A stretch of DNA of 64,000 bases from Enterobacter sp. EA-1 (GCA_002886105.1 CP025776.1:4216001-4280000); one strand, 5' to 3'; counted from the stretch's first letter, positions 23,573 to 35,189 are shown. Program-made: numbers and translations. The notes: a model not told the origin generated them from the letters alone.

Positions 23573-24047
23573 CCCTCGCGTATATTGCGCTGGGTAGCAA
23601 TCTGGCGTCACCGCTCGACCCGGGTTAATGCCGCCATAACGGCCATTGGGGAGATCCCGCAAAGCCGGATTGTGGCGGTTTCTTCACTGTACCGCACTCC
23701 CCCGCTTGGCCCGCAGGATCAACCGGACTATCTCAACGCCGCCGTGGCGCTGGAAACGGAACTCGCGCCCGACGCGCTGCTCGATCACACCCAGCGTATT
23801 GAGCTGCAACAAGGCCGCGTGCGTAAAGCGGAGCGCTGGGGACCACGTACGCTTGACTCGGACATTATGCTGTTCGGTGAATTAACGCTGAATACCCCCG
23901 TCTTACCGTCCCTCATTACGACATGAAAACCGCGGCTTTATGCTGTGGCCACTGTTTGAAATCGCACCAGAGTGCGTGTTCCCGGATGGCGTCTCCTGCG
24001 GTCAGTGCTGGCGCAACTTAACGCGCCGAAACCTGACGCCCCGGTAA
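23569..24047 (+). CDS. folK: HPPK: 2-amino-4-hydroxy-6-hydroxymethyldihydropteridine pyrophosphokinase
   Basis: FolK transfers pyrophosphate from ATP to 6-hydroxymethyl-dihydropterin in folate synthesis. The start GTG (23569) overlaps the pcnB stop as GTGA and gives [16 protein letters not shown]. The catalytic region has YRTPPLGPQDQPDYLNAAV and the ATP/metal motif GPRTLDSDIMLFG (usually LDLDIMLFG). The repaired length, 159 codons, equals E. coli FolK, with the stop at TAA 24045-24047. Breaks lie near 23620, 23900 and 23995. It is followed directly by panB; the fimbrial cluster present here in E. coli K-12 is missing. Confidence 0.93.
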
Positions 24048-24155
24048 TATTTCCTTTCTGCCCACCCGCGTCCCACGTGTTGTCTAAAATCATTGCCCAC
24101 CTGAGTGTTGCTGTTAGAATGCGCCAAGATTCGTTTTGGACTATCAGGAAACGCT

Positions 24156-24948
24156 ATGAAACCGACCACCATCTCCGGCTGCACAAGTGCAAGCAGGAAA
24201 GAAACGCTTCGCAACCATCACCGCTTACGACTACAGCTTCGCGAAACTGTTCGCCGAAGAGGGGATTAACGTGATGCTGGTGGGCGACTCGCTTGGGATG
24301 ACGGTACAAGGCCATGACTCCACCCTGCCGGTAACGGTGGCGGATATCGCCTATCACACGCAGGCCGTACGCCGTGGCGCACCGGCCTGTCTGCTGCTTC
24401 TGCCGACCTGCCGTTTATGGCGTATGCCACGCCGGAGCAGGCATTTGAGAACTCCGCGGTGGTGATGCGCGCAGGCGCCAATATGGTCAAAATCGAAGGC
24501 GGCGCTCGGCTTGCGCCTACCGTCAAAATGCTCACAGAACGCGCCGTGCCGGTGTGCGGGCATCTGGGGTTAACCCCGCAATCGGTGAATATTTTCGGCG
24601 GCTATAAGGTCCAGTGGACGCGGTGAGGCCGCACAGGGACTGTTTGATGATGCGCTGGCGCTGGAAGCCGCAGGCGCGCAATTGCTGGTGCTGGAGTGCG
24701 TACCGGTTGAGCTGGCGCAGCGCATTACCGATGCGTTGAGTATCCCGGTGATTGGCATTGGCGCAGGCAACGTCACCGATGGTCAGATTCTGGTGATGCA
24801 TGATGCCTTCGGCATTACCGGCGGTCACATTCCTAAATTCGCTAAAAATTTCCTGAATGAAGCAGGCGACATGCGCGCCGCCGTTAGGCAGTATGTTGCT
24901 GACGTTGAGTCCGGCGTCTACCCGGGCGAAGAACACAGTTTCCATTAA
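24156..24948 (+). CDS. panB: Ketopantoate hydroxymethyltransferase
   Basis: PanB makes ketopantoate from alpha-ketoisovalerate and methylene-THF, the first step to pantothenate. The TIM-barrel blocks are [38 protein letters not shown] with metal-binding Asp residues, [20 protein letters not shown], and [17 protein letters not shown]. It ends EEHSFH-TAA. It starts MKPTTIS at 24156. Breaks lie in the first 15 codons and near 24400, 24505 and 24620. It is 11 bases from panC, so likely one operon. Confidence 0.95.
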
Positions 24949-24959
24949 GGAGTCCTGTT

Positions 24960-25822
24960 GTGTTGATTATTGAAACCCTCCCGCTGCTGCGTCAGCATAT
25001 CCGCCGACTACGCCCTCGGAAGGTAAACGCATTGCGCTGGTGCCCACCATGGGCAACCTGCACGATGGTCATATGAAGCTGGTTGATGAAGCCAAAGCCC
25101 GCGCTGATGTGGTGGTGGTGAGCATTTTCGTTAACCCGATGCAGTTCGATCGGCCGGATGATTTGGCACGTTACCCGCGCACCCTGCAGGAAGACTGTGA
25201 AAAGCTGAACAAACGCAAAGCGGATATCGTCTTTGCCCCGGCCCCTGCGGATATTTACCCACAGGGCACCGATACCCAAACCTATGTCGACGTACCCGGC
25301 ATCTCCACTGCTAGAAGGTGCAAGCCGCCCGGGTCATTTCCGGGGCGTGTCGACCATCGTTAGCAAGCTGTTTAACATGGTGCAGCCGGATATCGCCTGT
25401 TTTGGCGAGAAGGATTACCAGCAGTTACAGCTTATTCGCAAAATGGTGGCCGATATGGGCTACGACATTGAGATTGTCGGCGTTCCCACCGTGCGGGCAA
25501 AAGATGGCCCGCGCTGAGTTCACGTAATGGTTACCTCACCGCCGATCAGCGCAAAATCGCCCCGGCGCTCAGCAAAGTCATGAACGCGCTCGCAGATAAA
25601 CTGCTGGCAGGCGAGCGCAACTGCGACGAGCTGATTGCGATTGCTGAGCAGGAGATCAATGACGCCGGTTTACGCGCCGATGATATCCAGATCCGCGATG
25701 CAGACACACTACAGGCGTTATCCGACAGCAGCCAGCGGGCAGTGGTGTTGATGGCGGCATGGCTTGGTCAGGCGCGGCTTATCGACAATAAAGTGGTTGA
25801 ACTCGCCCATCAGGCGGGGTAA
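24960..25822 (+). CDS. panC: Pantothenate synthetase
   Basis: PanC joins pantoate and beta-alanine using ATP. A GTG start (24960) follows AAGGAG and reads [12 protein letters not shown]. The nucleotide-binding HxGH motif is [14 protein letters not shown]. Further blocks are [49 protein letters not shown] and SSRNGYLT. It ends at TAA 25822 after VELAHQAG. Breaks lie near 25010, 25310 and 25508; the last two are single-base gains around LEGASRPG and KDGLALSSRN. Confidence 0.95.
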
Positions 25823-25929
25823 AAAATGGGCAATACGCCACCTGTGATCGTGCAGACGTGGCACGCCGTACGGGGGATACGCATGGAGCCGCCCCCTCTT
25901 TCAGGTTACTTATCAGTAGGGTTTAACTT

Positions 25930-26312
25930 ATGATTCGCACAATGCTGCAAGGCAAGCTCCACCGCGTCAAAGTGACACAGGCCGACCTGCATTACGAAGG
26001 TTCCTGCGCCATTGACCAGGGATTTCCTTGAGGCGGCTGGTATTCTGGAATACGAAGCCATTGATATTTACAACGTGACCAACGGGAAACGCTTTTCCAC
26101 CTATGCGATTGCCGGTGAGCGCGGCTCAAAAATTATTTCGGTTAACGGCGCGGCAGCGCACTGCGCAGATGTGGGCGATATCCTGATCATCGCCAGCTAC
26201 GTCACCGTACCGGACGAGGTTGCCCGTAGCTGGCAGCCAAAAGTGGCCTATTTTGATGGCGACAATGAGGATGAAACGCACGGCCAAAGCCGTGCCGGTT
26301 CAGGTTGCCTGA
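25930..26312 (+). CDS. panD: Aspartate 1-decarboxylase proenzyme
   Basis: PanD supplies beta-alanine for pantothenate. It self-cleaves at Gly-Ser to form a pyruvoyl cofactor; the site is YEGSCAID near residues 22-29. Start ATG 25930 gives [36 protein letters not shown] and [19 protein letters not shown] follow, ending AVPVQVA-TGA. A gained G near 26020 (QDFLEAAG) and one near 26268 break the frame. The 107 bases between panC and panD contain no gene; yadD of E. coli is absent. Confidence 0.95.
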
Positions 26313-26316
26313 TGCC

Positions 26317-27568
26317 CTACCCTGCGGCTGATTACTGATCAGCCGCGACATCGCTTCCAGCGAATCCGTTCTTAGCACATACAGTCGTTTCAGCAAGAAC
26401 GGATTATCCCCTGGTTTTACCTTCCCGCGCACCGTGGTGACCGCCAGATGGAAACCGGCATCATTCGCCGCCTTGACCGCTTTATCGTCATACACGCCAA
26501 ACGGATACGCCGGGGTAGAGCACGTGCGGGTTGAACTGCGCCAGCGCGCGGCGCGAACGTTTAAAATCAAACAGAATGTTGTGATAGTTGCGGCTCAGTA
26601 GAATCGGATGCATGGCATCGTCGACCCGGTGCAGAAAATGGGTATGCGACTGCACATCAAACACATCCCTGATATCGTATAGCTCTGACACGCTCATAAA
26701 CTGCAGCGTCTTCGGATCCCCACGGCTGCGGTTTCCCAGCTTGATGCGCGACGAGATAATAAACGCCGTGGCTTTGAAATTATATTCACGCAGGATAGGC
26801 CGAGGGCATAACGACTGACCGACTTCAGCCCATCATCAAAGGTGATCACCACCGAACGCGCCGGCAGATTCATACGGTTACGGACGTAGCCTTCCAGTTG
26901 ATACATTGACAGGGTGGTATAGCCCTGATCGCGCAGCCAGTCATCTGGTTCGTAAAAGCACGCACCGACGTGGTGGTCGAGGTGTGGCGAAAACGGGTGT
27001 TCTCTTCATCACGCAAAATATGGTGGTACGTCAGCACGGGAATGCCATTATCTTCCTGCGCATCCGGTGCTGCTCACCCACGCCAGCCGGTTGCCAATGC
27101 GGATCTGGAACCGAGGGTCTGATTCAGACGATCTTTGAGCTTATCAATAATCGGGTAACGCAGGTTTTCCGCCAACGTGCCAAACGGCTCACTGGTCACA
27201 TCCGGCGCGTTATAGAGCGGCGTGTCCTGCCGTGAATGAGATTCTGGTTACTGAGCGGTTTGTTCAGATCGCCAAGGCTATCTTCCACGCGCTGGTTGCC
27301 GGAAACCAGCCCCAAATGCCCTTTGTCGATAAACCCGCTGCCGAAGCCGAAGCGAAACGCATAGTAATCTTCCGCCCCCGGGACGACGGCAAGAATTTGC
27401 CCGGCGCGAATATTGCCAACGGTAACCACTTTGTCGCCGACTTGCGCCCAGATATCGGCATCTTCGGTGGTTTGCATATAGCGAGCAGGAACGCGTTGTT
27501 CACTCCACAATGCTGGCAGAAGCGCTGCAGGTTATCAGCAGCAACAGAATGGTAATCAAACGAGACAT
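26317..27568 (-). CDS. yadE: Putative polysaccharide deacetylase YadE
   Basis: YadE is a NodB-homology polysaccharide deacetylase-like protein with an N-terminal export signal ([19 protein letters not shown]). The metal-site motifs are [12 protein letters not shown] near 26850 and the His pair in [10 protein letters not shown] near 26655. [17 protein letters not shown] and [20 protein letters not shown] close the domain. Substrate is unknown for the family member. Breaks lie near 27510, 27240, 27080, 26990, 26805 and 26525. The stop (TAG, 26317-26319) needs one base restored. It converges with panD, whose stop is five bases away. Confidence 0.88.
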
Positions 27569-27698
27569 GAGACGAACCGGCTTGAGAAAGTGAGCCCAGT
27601 GTAACAAAGCAGAAACAGATACCAACGGCTCTTTTTAGTACAAAAAATACGCTAATCTCGGGGATTGGCTCTCCCGCAGAAGAGAGCCGTGCCCGGTT

Positions 27699-28469
27699 TT
27701 AGCTGCGTAGCCCGCGTCCGCGCTGGATCAGATACCAGCAGAACAGATAAAAGGCGACGATAAACACCACCAGCACCCCGACCGTGGTAAACAACGGTAC
27801 ATCGGTAATGCCAAGGAAACTAAACGGAACCCGCTTATCATATAGACAATCGGGTTCAGATGAGACAACGCCTGCCAGAACGGCGGCAGCAGCGTCAGTG
27901 AATAGAACACCCCGCCAAGATAGGTCAGCGGCGTCAGCACAAACGTCGGGATCAGGCTGATGTCATCAAACGTTTTGGCAAAACCGCGTTCAATAAACCG
28001 GCGAGAGAAAACAGCACGGCGGTCAGCAACAGCGTCAGAGCGACGAACAGCCACGAATGCACCTGAAACGGCACGAAAAAACAGCGATACGGCGGTCACC
28101 AGTACGCCAACGCACAGCCCGCGCGCCACACCGCCGCCGACGTAACCGGCGATAATGACATGTGTCGGCACCGGGGCAACCAGCAACTCTTCAATATTGC
28201 GCTGAAATTTCGCGCTAAAGAAGGACGAGGCCACATTGGCGTAAGCGTTGGTGATCACCGCCATCATGATCAACCCCGGCACGATAAACTGCATGTAGGT
28301 AAAACCGTGCATTTCACCGATGCGTGAACCGATCAGGTTGCCGAAAATAATAAAATAGAGCGTCATGGTGATCACTGGCGGCACCAGCGTTTGCACCCAA
28401 ATGCGCATAAAACGCTGGATCTCTTTGTACCAGATACTCTTCAGCGCCACCCAAAAAAGCTGCATCATG
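27699..28469 (-). CDS. yadH: ABC exporter permease YadH
   Basis: YadH is an ABC-2 type inner-membrane permease with six hydrophobic segments. The start [20 protein letters not shown] overlaps the yadG stop in ATGATG. VQTLVPPVITMTLYFIIFG, YMQFIVPGLIMMAVITNAYA and LVAPVPTHVIIAGYVGGG are typical of the family, which ends RGRGLRS-TAA. The length of 771 bases equals 256 codons, although local breaks near 28070, 27990 and 27840 cancel out. The cargo of YadGH is not established. E. coli yadI, normally next, is missing. Confidence 0.93.
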
Positions 28470-29396
28470 CGCTTTCTCCTTTTCTCCTCATGCACCAGCG
28501 TGACGAACAGCTCTTCGAGACGGTTGGCCTTATTACGCATACTCAATACCTGCACGCCCTGCGCGCTAAGCTGGCTGAACACGCTATTTACCCCCTGCTC
28601 ACGCAGGACTTCCACTTCCAGCGTAGAAGTATCCACCAGCCGGTACTGGTACCCTTCCAGCTTCGGCAGCGGGCTTTTCGGCGCTAAATCGAGAATAAAC
28701 GTCTCTGACTTCAGCCTTCGAGAGCAGCGCTTTCATTGAGGTATTTTCAATCAGGTCGCCGCGCTGAATAATGCCAATATTGCGGCACAGCATTTCGGCT
28801 TCTTCCAGATAGTGGGTGGTCAGAATAATGGTGGTGCCTTTATCGTTCAGATCTTTCCAGGAACCCCCACATTGAGCGGCGTAACTCAATATCCACGCCC
28901 GCGGTTGGCTCGTCGAGGATCAGCAGTTTCGGCTCGTGCATCAGCGCACGGGCAATCATCAGACGACGTTTCATGCCGCCGGAAAGCATCCGCGCACGTT
29001 CGTTACGTTTTTCCCACAGATCGAGTTGATTCCAGGTACTTTTCGCTGCGAACCAGCGCCTCTTTACGATCCACGCCGTAGTAACCGGCACCGGTTCACC
29101 ACAATCTGCTGCACGGTTTCAAACGGGTTAAAGTTAAACTCCTGCGGCACCAGCCCTAGCTGGCGCTTGGCGTTAACGACGTCTTTGTCCAGATCGTAAC
29201 CAAAGACGCTGACACGCCCGGAGGTTTTATTTACCAGCGAACTGATAATGCCAATGGTGGTGGATTTTCCCGCGCCATTCGGCCCAAGAAGCGCATAGAA
29301 ATCGCCCGCTTCGACTTTTAAATCAATGCCGCGCAGCGCCTGAACGCCGCCCGGATAGGTTTTTTTAAGCTGCTCAAGCTCCAGTGCAATGGTCAT
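28466..29396 (-). CDS. yadG: ABC exporter ATPase YadG
   Basis: YadG is the ATPase partner of YadH. It starts [20 protein letters not shown]. Walker A is [19 protein letters not shown], the signature is [20 protein letters not shown], Walker B is [15 protein letters not shown], and the H-loop is TTHYLEEAE. It ends by coupling to yadH through a TGA within ATGATG once one base is repaired. Breaks lie near 29085, 29035, 28865 (next to a CCTGG) and 28715. Its gene is divergent from can. Confidence 0.94.
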
Positions 29397-29503
29397 GAAT
29401 TATCACTTACCTGTTTTCTTACACTCGATGTGTGGTTTAAAAAGAGTTGGAGTTAACCTATATTAGCGCAACGCACTTATCTGGTTACAGGTTGTTAACT
29501 TCC

Positions 29504-30168
29504 ATGAAAGACATAGATACACTCATCAGCAATAATGCACTATGGTCAAAAATGCTGGTGGAAGAAGATCCCCGGATTTTTTCGAAACACTGGCGCAAGC
29601 ACAGAAGCCGCGCTTTCTCTGGATTGGATGCTCTGACTCCCGCGTTCCCGCCGAACGCCTTACCGGCCTCGAACCCGGCGAACTGTTTGTTCACCGAAAT
29701 GTTGCCAACTGGTTATCCACACCGATTTGAACTGCCTCTCCGTGGTTCAGTACGCCGTGGATGTGCTGGAAGTTGAACACATCATCATTTGCGGCCACTA
29801 CGGCTGCGGCGGTGTACAGGCCGCGGTTGAAAACCCGGAACTGGGTCTTATCAACAACTGGCTGCTGCATATTCGCGATATCTGGTTTAAACATAGCTCG
29901 CTGCTTGGCGAAATGCCGCCGGAACGTCGTCTCGATACGCTGTGCGAACTGAACGTCATGGAGCAGGTGTATAACCTTGGTCACTCGACGATCATGCAGT
30001 CCGCATGGAAACGTGGGCAGAAAGTGACGATTCATGGCTGGGCCTACGGCATTCATGATGGCCTGCTGCGTAATCTGGATGTCACCGCCACCAACCGCGA
30101 AACGCTGGAGCAGCGTTACCGTCAGGGTGTGTCCAACCTCAGTCAGAAACACAGCAATCACAGAATAA
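29504..30168 (+). CDS. can: Beta-class carbonic anhydrase
   Basis: Can interconverts CO2 and bicarbonate and is needed for growth in air. The start [20 protein letters not shown] is followed by the zinc site: Cys-Asp-Ser-Arg in [12 protein letters not shown] and His-x2-Cys in [29 protein letters not shown] lies near the end. Breaks lie at 29575 (PGFFEKLA), 29708 (NLVIHT; CCTGG reduced to CTGG) and near 30163, where the repaired stop is TAA 30166-30168. Length fits 220 codons. Confidence 0.95.
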
Positions 30169-30169
30169 C

Positions 30170-30195
30170 AATCGGGGCCGTCGGCCCCGATTTTA
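30170..30195. terminator. Bidirectional terminator between can and hpt
   Basis: AATCGGGGCC pairs with GGCCCCGATT across a 3-base GTC loop and is followed by TTATT. It separates the convergent can and hpt genes; the hpt stop lies inside its right arm. Confidence 0.85.
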
Positions 30196-30730
30196 TTCTT
30201 CCAGCATGACCACTTTGCCAACATACGGCAGATGGCGATAGCGCTGCGCATAATCAATGCCGTAACCCACCACAAACTCATCCGGAATGGAAAAGCCGAC
30301 AAACTCAACGGGTACGTCCACTTCACGACGGGAAGGTTTATCCAGCAGGGTGCAAATCGCCAGCGATTTCGGCTCGCGCAGGCTGAGGATTTCACGCACT
30401 TTCGACAGCGTATTACCCGAATCGATAATGTCTTCGACGATCAGCACGTCTTTGCCACGAATATCTTCATCCAGATCTTTCCAGGATTTTCACATCGCGG
30501 GTGGTGGACATGCCGCTGCCGTAGCTGGAGGCGGTCATAAAATCGACTTCGTGAGAAACCTGCACTTCACGGCACAGGTCAGCCATAAACATAAACGATC
30601 CACGCAGCAGCCCCACCAGCACCATTTCGCTGCCGCTATCTTTGTAACGTTCAGTGATTTGACGACCCAGCTCAACGATACGCGCTTTGATCTCCGCTTC
30701 CGGGATCATCACTTCAACAGTGTGTTTCAT
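30193..30730 (-). CDS. hpt: Hypoxanthine phosphoribosyltransferase
   Basis: Hpt salvages hypoxanthine to IMP using PRPP. It begins [20 protein letters not shown]. The PRPP-binding signature [18 protein letters not shown] is intact, as are [20 protein letters not shown] and the C-terminal [19 protein letters not shown]. One base is gained next to a CCTGG in the [12 protein letters not shown] region near 30480, splitting the frame. Restored length is 178 codons. It is divergent from gcd with a CRP site in between. Confidence 0.95.
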
Positions 30731-30858
30731 TTTAACTAACCATATGATTTAAATCGTAAATCATTCAACACCGGTTGAGAGCGCCGGTAATTGAAACGCA
30801 AGATGCGCAGTATACCAGCAAAAGATTATTAGGTGCCATTCCGCAACAAAGCTCATTT

Positions 30859-30874
30859 TGTGATGACGATCACA
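30859..30874. promoter_or_regulatory. CRP site between hpt and gcd
   Basis: TGTGATGACGATCACA is a perfect TGTGA-N6-TCACA palindrome. It lies 60 bases before the gcd start and about 130 bases before hpt, which predicts cAMP-CRP control of one or both genes. Confidence 0.8.
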
Positions 30875-30933
30875 CTTGTTAACTCCTATAATTAATTGCT
30901 ATCAAAATATTAACAAACTGATGAGTGTCTTTT

Positions 30934-33330
30934 ATGGCAGAAACAAAACGCAACAGCCGCGGCGCCTTGTGACGCTGACGGCACTGTTTGCAGCCTTTTG
31001 CGGGCTGTATCTGTTAATCGGCGGTGCACGGCTGGTCGCCATTGGCGGCTCCTCGGTACTACCCTATCGCAGGCCCTCGGTGATGCTGGCGGTGACCACC
31101 GGTTGCTATGGAAAGGCCAGCGTACGGCATTATGGCTGTATGCCGCCCTGTTGCTGGTCACCATGATCTGGGGCGTGTGGGAAGTCGGTTTCGATTTCTG
31201 GGCGCTCACGCCGCGTAGCGACATCCCCGGTCTTCTTCGGTATCTGGCTGATTCTGCCGTTTGTCTGGCGGCGATTAGTCGTCCCCGCGCGTGGCGCAGT
31301 CGCTGCGCTGGTGGTGACACTGCTGGTCAGCGGCGGCATTCTGACGTGGGCCGGTTTTCACGATCCGCAAGAGATCCGCGGCACGCTGAGCGCAGAAAGT
31401 ACGCCTGCACAGGCTATCTCTGCGGTTGCTGACAGTGACTGGCCCGCGTACGGTCGTAATCAGGAAGGGCAGCGTTACTCGCCGTTGAAGCAGATCAACG
31501 CCGATAACGTGCATAATCTGAAAGAAGCGTGGGTGTTTCGCACCGGCGATCTGGAAGCAGCCGAACGATCCGGGAGAAATCACCAACGAAGTGACGCCCA
31601 TTAAAGTTGGCGACTCCCTATTCCTGTGTACTGCGCACCAGCGCCTGTTCGCCCTCGATGCCGCCACGGGTAAAGAGAAATGGCACTTCGATCCGCAACT
31701 GAACACCAATCCGACCTTCCAGCATGTCACCTGCCGTGGCGTTTCTTATCATGAAGCGACCGCTGACAATGCCAGCCCGGATGTGGTGGCGGATTGCCCG
31801 CGCCGTATTATCCTGCCGGTGAATGATGGTCGTCTGTTCGCCGTCAACGCGCGGATAACGGTAAGCTGTGTGACTCCTTTGCCAATAAAGGCATTCTCAA
31901 CCTGCAAACCAATATGCCAGTGACCACACCGGGCATGTACGAACCCACCTCGCCGCCCATCGTCACCGATAAGGTGATTATTATTGCCGGTGCGGTAACG
32001 GATAACTTCTCCACCCGTGAGCCTTCGGGGGTGATCCGCGGTTTCGACATCAATACCGGTAAACTGCTGTGGGCCTTCGATCCGGGCGCGAAAGATCCAA
32101 ATGCGATCCCGGCCGATGAACACCACTATACCGTCAACTCGCCGAACTCCGGGCGCCTGCCGCCTATGACGCAAAGCTGGATTTGGTCTATCTGCCGATG
32201 GGCGTCACCACGCCGGATATCTGGGGCGGTAACCGCACACCCGAGCAGGAGCGTTACGCCAGTTCGATCGTCGCGCTGAACGCCACCACCGGCAAACTGG
32301 CCTCGGAGCTACCAGACCGTTCACCACGATTTGTGGGACATGGATATGCCGTCGCAGCCGACGCTGGCGGATATCAGCGTCAACGGCAAAACGGTTCCGG
32401 TGATTTATGCGCCGGCGAAAACTGGCAACATTTTCGTACTGGATCGTCGTAATGGTGAACTGGTGGTACCCGCGCCGGAAAAACCGGTGCCGCAGGGGGC
32501 TGCCAAAGGCGACCATGTCACCCCTACCCAGCCGTTCTCCGATTTGAGTTTCCGTCCGAAGAAAGATCTCAGCGGGGCGGACATGGGGGCGCCACCATGT
32601 TCGATCAACTGGTGTGCCGCGTTATGTTCCACCAGATGCGCTATGAAGGCATTTTCACCCCGCCGTCGGAACAGGGCACGCTGGTGTTCCCGGGCAACCT
32701 CGGGATGTTTGAATGGGGCGGTATCTCTGTCGATCCGCATCGCCAGATCGCCATTGCCAACCCGATGGCGCTGCCGTTTGTGTCGAAGCTGATCCCGCGC
32801 GGTCCGGGTAACCCGATGGAACCGCCGAAAGACGCGAAAGGCACCGGCTCAGAGTCGGGGATCCAGCCGCAGTACGGTGTACCGTACGGCGTAACGCTGA
32901 ACCCGTTCCTGTCACCGTTCGGTCTGCCGTGTAAACAACCGGCATGGGGTTATATTTCCGCTCTCGATTTGAAAACCAATCAGGTGGTGTGGAAAAACGT
33001 ATTGGTACGCCGCAGGACAGCATGCCGTTCCCGATGCCGGTTCCGGTGCCGTTCAATATGGGGATGCCAATGCTTGGCGGCCCGATCTCCACAGCGGGTA
33101 ATGTGCTGTTTATCGCGGCCACCGCTGATAACTACCTGCGCGCTTACAATATGAGCAACGGTGAAAAACTGTGGCAGGGTCGATTGCCGGCTGGCGGTCA
33201 GGCCACACCGATGACCTATGAGGTCAATGGCAAACAGTATGTGGTCATTTCCGCTGGCGGTCACGGGTCGTTCGGCACCCAAATGGGCGACTATATTGTC
33301 GCTTATGCACTGCCGGATAATGCCAAATAA
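30934..33330 (+). CDS. gcd: PQQ-dependent membrane glucose dehydrogenase
   Basis: Gcd oxidises glucose to gluconolactone at the periplasmic face and passes electrons to ubiquinone; it needs the cofactor PQQ. About five N-terminal membrane helices (LVTLTALFAAFCGLYLLIGG onward) are followed by the eight-bladed quinoprotein domain. Landmarks are DWPAYGRNQEGQRYSPL, CTAHQRLFALDAATGKEKWH, VTTPDIWGGNRTPEQERYAS, VLDRRNGELVVPAPE and ISAGGHGSFGTQMGDYIVAY. It ends in TAA 33330. At least six of its breaks fall on CCTGG sites (31051, 31074, 31096, 31226, 32150, 32301). No PQQ synthesis genes are in the window. Confidence 0.95.
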
Positions 33331-33381
33331 AGAGAACACAAGCCCGGTAGCGAGGTTGCTTACCGGGCCGAACACTCTTGC

Positions 33382-33419
33382 AGCCGGAGGCGCGTTTTGA
33401 CGCCCTCCGGCTTTTTTTT
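33382..33419 (+). terminator. Terminator after gcd
   Basis: GCCGGAGG pairs with CCTCCGGC and is followed by eight T. A second hairpin, CCCGGTAGC/GCTTACCGGG, precedes it at about 33344-33367. The cueO stop lies in the T run, so it separates convergent gcd and cueO. Confidence 0.85.
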
Positions 33420-35045
33420 ACACCGTAAACCCTAACATCATCCCGGTATCTTCATGCTCCAGCAGATGGCAGTGCGCCATATAAGCATGCTCTTTTGGCG
33501 CGTCATGCTGGAAACGCACTAACACTTCACTGCGCGCCCCGTAGACATTCACGGTATCTTTCCAGCCCGCGCGATGCGCCGCAGGCGGTTTGCCGTTTTC
33601 TGACAGAATACGGAACTGGGTCCCGTGAATATGGAAGGGGTGCAGCATCATGTCGCCTTCGCCCGAGATCACCCAACGTTCGTACTGCCCTTTTGCGCCG
33701 CAAAAGCCGGAGTGGTCATGTCGAAGGCTTTGCCGTTGATCCGGTTGGCGGAGTGGAAATCAAACCCGCCGTTACCGTGGTTCATCGTACCCTGATCACT
33801 GTTCATCCCGCCATGGTTCATCTGACCATGATTCATTTGCATCGTGCCCATCTGCCCGTGGCTCATCGGCATATTCCCGCTCTGGGTATGACTCATTTGC
33901 CCATGGCCCATCATCATGCCAGCCATTGCCGCATCACCGTACTTCTGTTGCAACGCCTGCATCCCCATCATGTCGAGCATCGGGTCCATCGACAGTTGCA
34001 GCGTCCGTTGCGTTAATCCTTCGAGCGGCGGCAACGCAGGCAGCGATGCGAGCTTATCGGGCAATATGCCGGAAGCGGTGACCTGCAACGGCTGAATACG
34101 CAGCACCGGCTGCGGCTGGTCAAACGGCGCAACCGTCATCCCCATCTGCTGTACCGGTAGCGTTACAAGATCGAAGGGCTTACCGTCGCTGATATCCACC
34201 AATACTTCGAACCGCTCGCCCATCAACATCGGTAATTCACTGACCTTGACCGGTTCACTGGAGCAAGCCGCCGTCGCTCGCGATCACATACAGCGGGCGT
34301 TTATCGCTGGCCGCAACATTAAGCGAACGCGCATTACAGCCATTGAGCAAGCGCAGACGTAACCAGCCGCGGGGTGCGGCGTGCTGAGGATACACCGCGC
34401 CATTAGTCAGTAAGGTATCGCCAAACCAGCCCACGGCCGCGCTCATCACATCAAGCTGATAATCAATTTGCCCCTGCGTGGTAAACCTTTTGTCCTGCAT
34501 AATCACCGGAACGTCGTCAATGCCCCACTGTTGCGGCAGGCGCAGTTGGCGAAGCGTATCATCTTCAATCAGCACCAGCCCGGCGAGCCCCATTGCCACC
34601 GGCGACCAGTTCTGCCGTGTTGATGCGGATGGAACCAGCAGGTTGCCGCCTGTTGCGTGGGGGTAAAGGTTACCGTACGGCTGCCGCCGGGTTTGATGAC
34701 GCCCTGCGGCCCGCCATCAACCTCGCCTGCGACTTCAACGCCGTGCCAGTGCACAGTGGTCTCTTCGGCCAGCGTATTACGGATATCCACCGTGACGGCG
34801 CTCGGCGGAGCTGAAGCGCAGGCCCAAGCAGTGAGCCGTTGTAACCCCGGTGGCTGCAGATTTACCGCCGAACAGGGTTTCCCCGCTTGTACCGTAAGCT
34901 GAATACGGCTTTGCGCATCGGGGCTGAGCAGTGGCGGGATGGGGAGTGTCGGGCGTTCAGCGGCAAACAGCGATCGGCTCCATAGCGGCAGCGCGCTCAT
35001 TACGCCTAACGCGGCGGAATATTTCAAAAAATCACGGCGTTGCAT
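33418..35045 (-). CDS. cueO: Multicopper oxidase CueO
   Basis: CueO oxidises Cu(I) to Cu(II) in the periplasm and protects against copper. The N-terminus [15 protein letters not shown] is a twin-arginine signal. Copper ligands appear as [25 protein letters not shown] and the T1 site [14 protein letters not shown]. Between barrels two and three there is a long Met/His-rich segment (about 33770-33930) with repeats such as [10 protein letters not shown] and [11 protein letters not shown] count about 13 Met and 6 His in some 53 residues, longer than in E. coli CueO. Breaks lie near 34830, 34610, 34260 and 33690. Confidence 0.95.
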
Positions 35046-35079
35046 GGGCATTTCCTTATCAATTGCAGGCGATATTTTG

Positions 35080-35110
35080 AGCATAAACCCTCCCCCTGCC
35101 GGAAGGTCAA
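35080..35110 (-). promoter_or_regulatory. CueR-type promoter of cueO
   Basis: On the minus strand a -35 TTGACC (35110-35105) and a -10 TATGCT (35085-35080) are separated by exactly 19 bases. The spacer holds the dyad ACCTTCC...GGAGGGT. The over-long spacer with a centred dyad is the hallmark of MerR-family promoters, matching CueR control of cueO. Confidence 0.85.
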
Positions 35111-35189
35111 GAAATCAGATAATAATAAATATCGTCGCCCTATCAGGACTGTGCTAACGTTTAAATTCCGTTACGCCGTGGTAGAAATA

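Noticed and set aside
27667-27688. GGCTCTC/GAGAGCC hairpin after yadH as a strong terminator
   Set aside because: It lacks a T run on the minus strand, so it is at most a weak or factor-assisted signal and is not listed as a feature.
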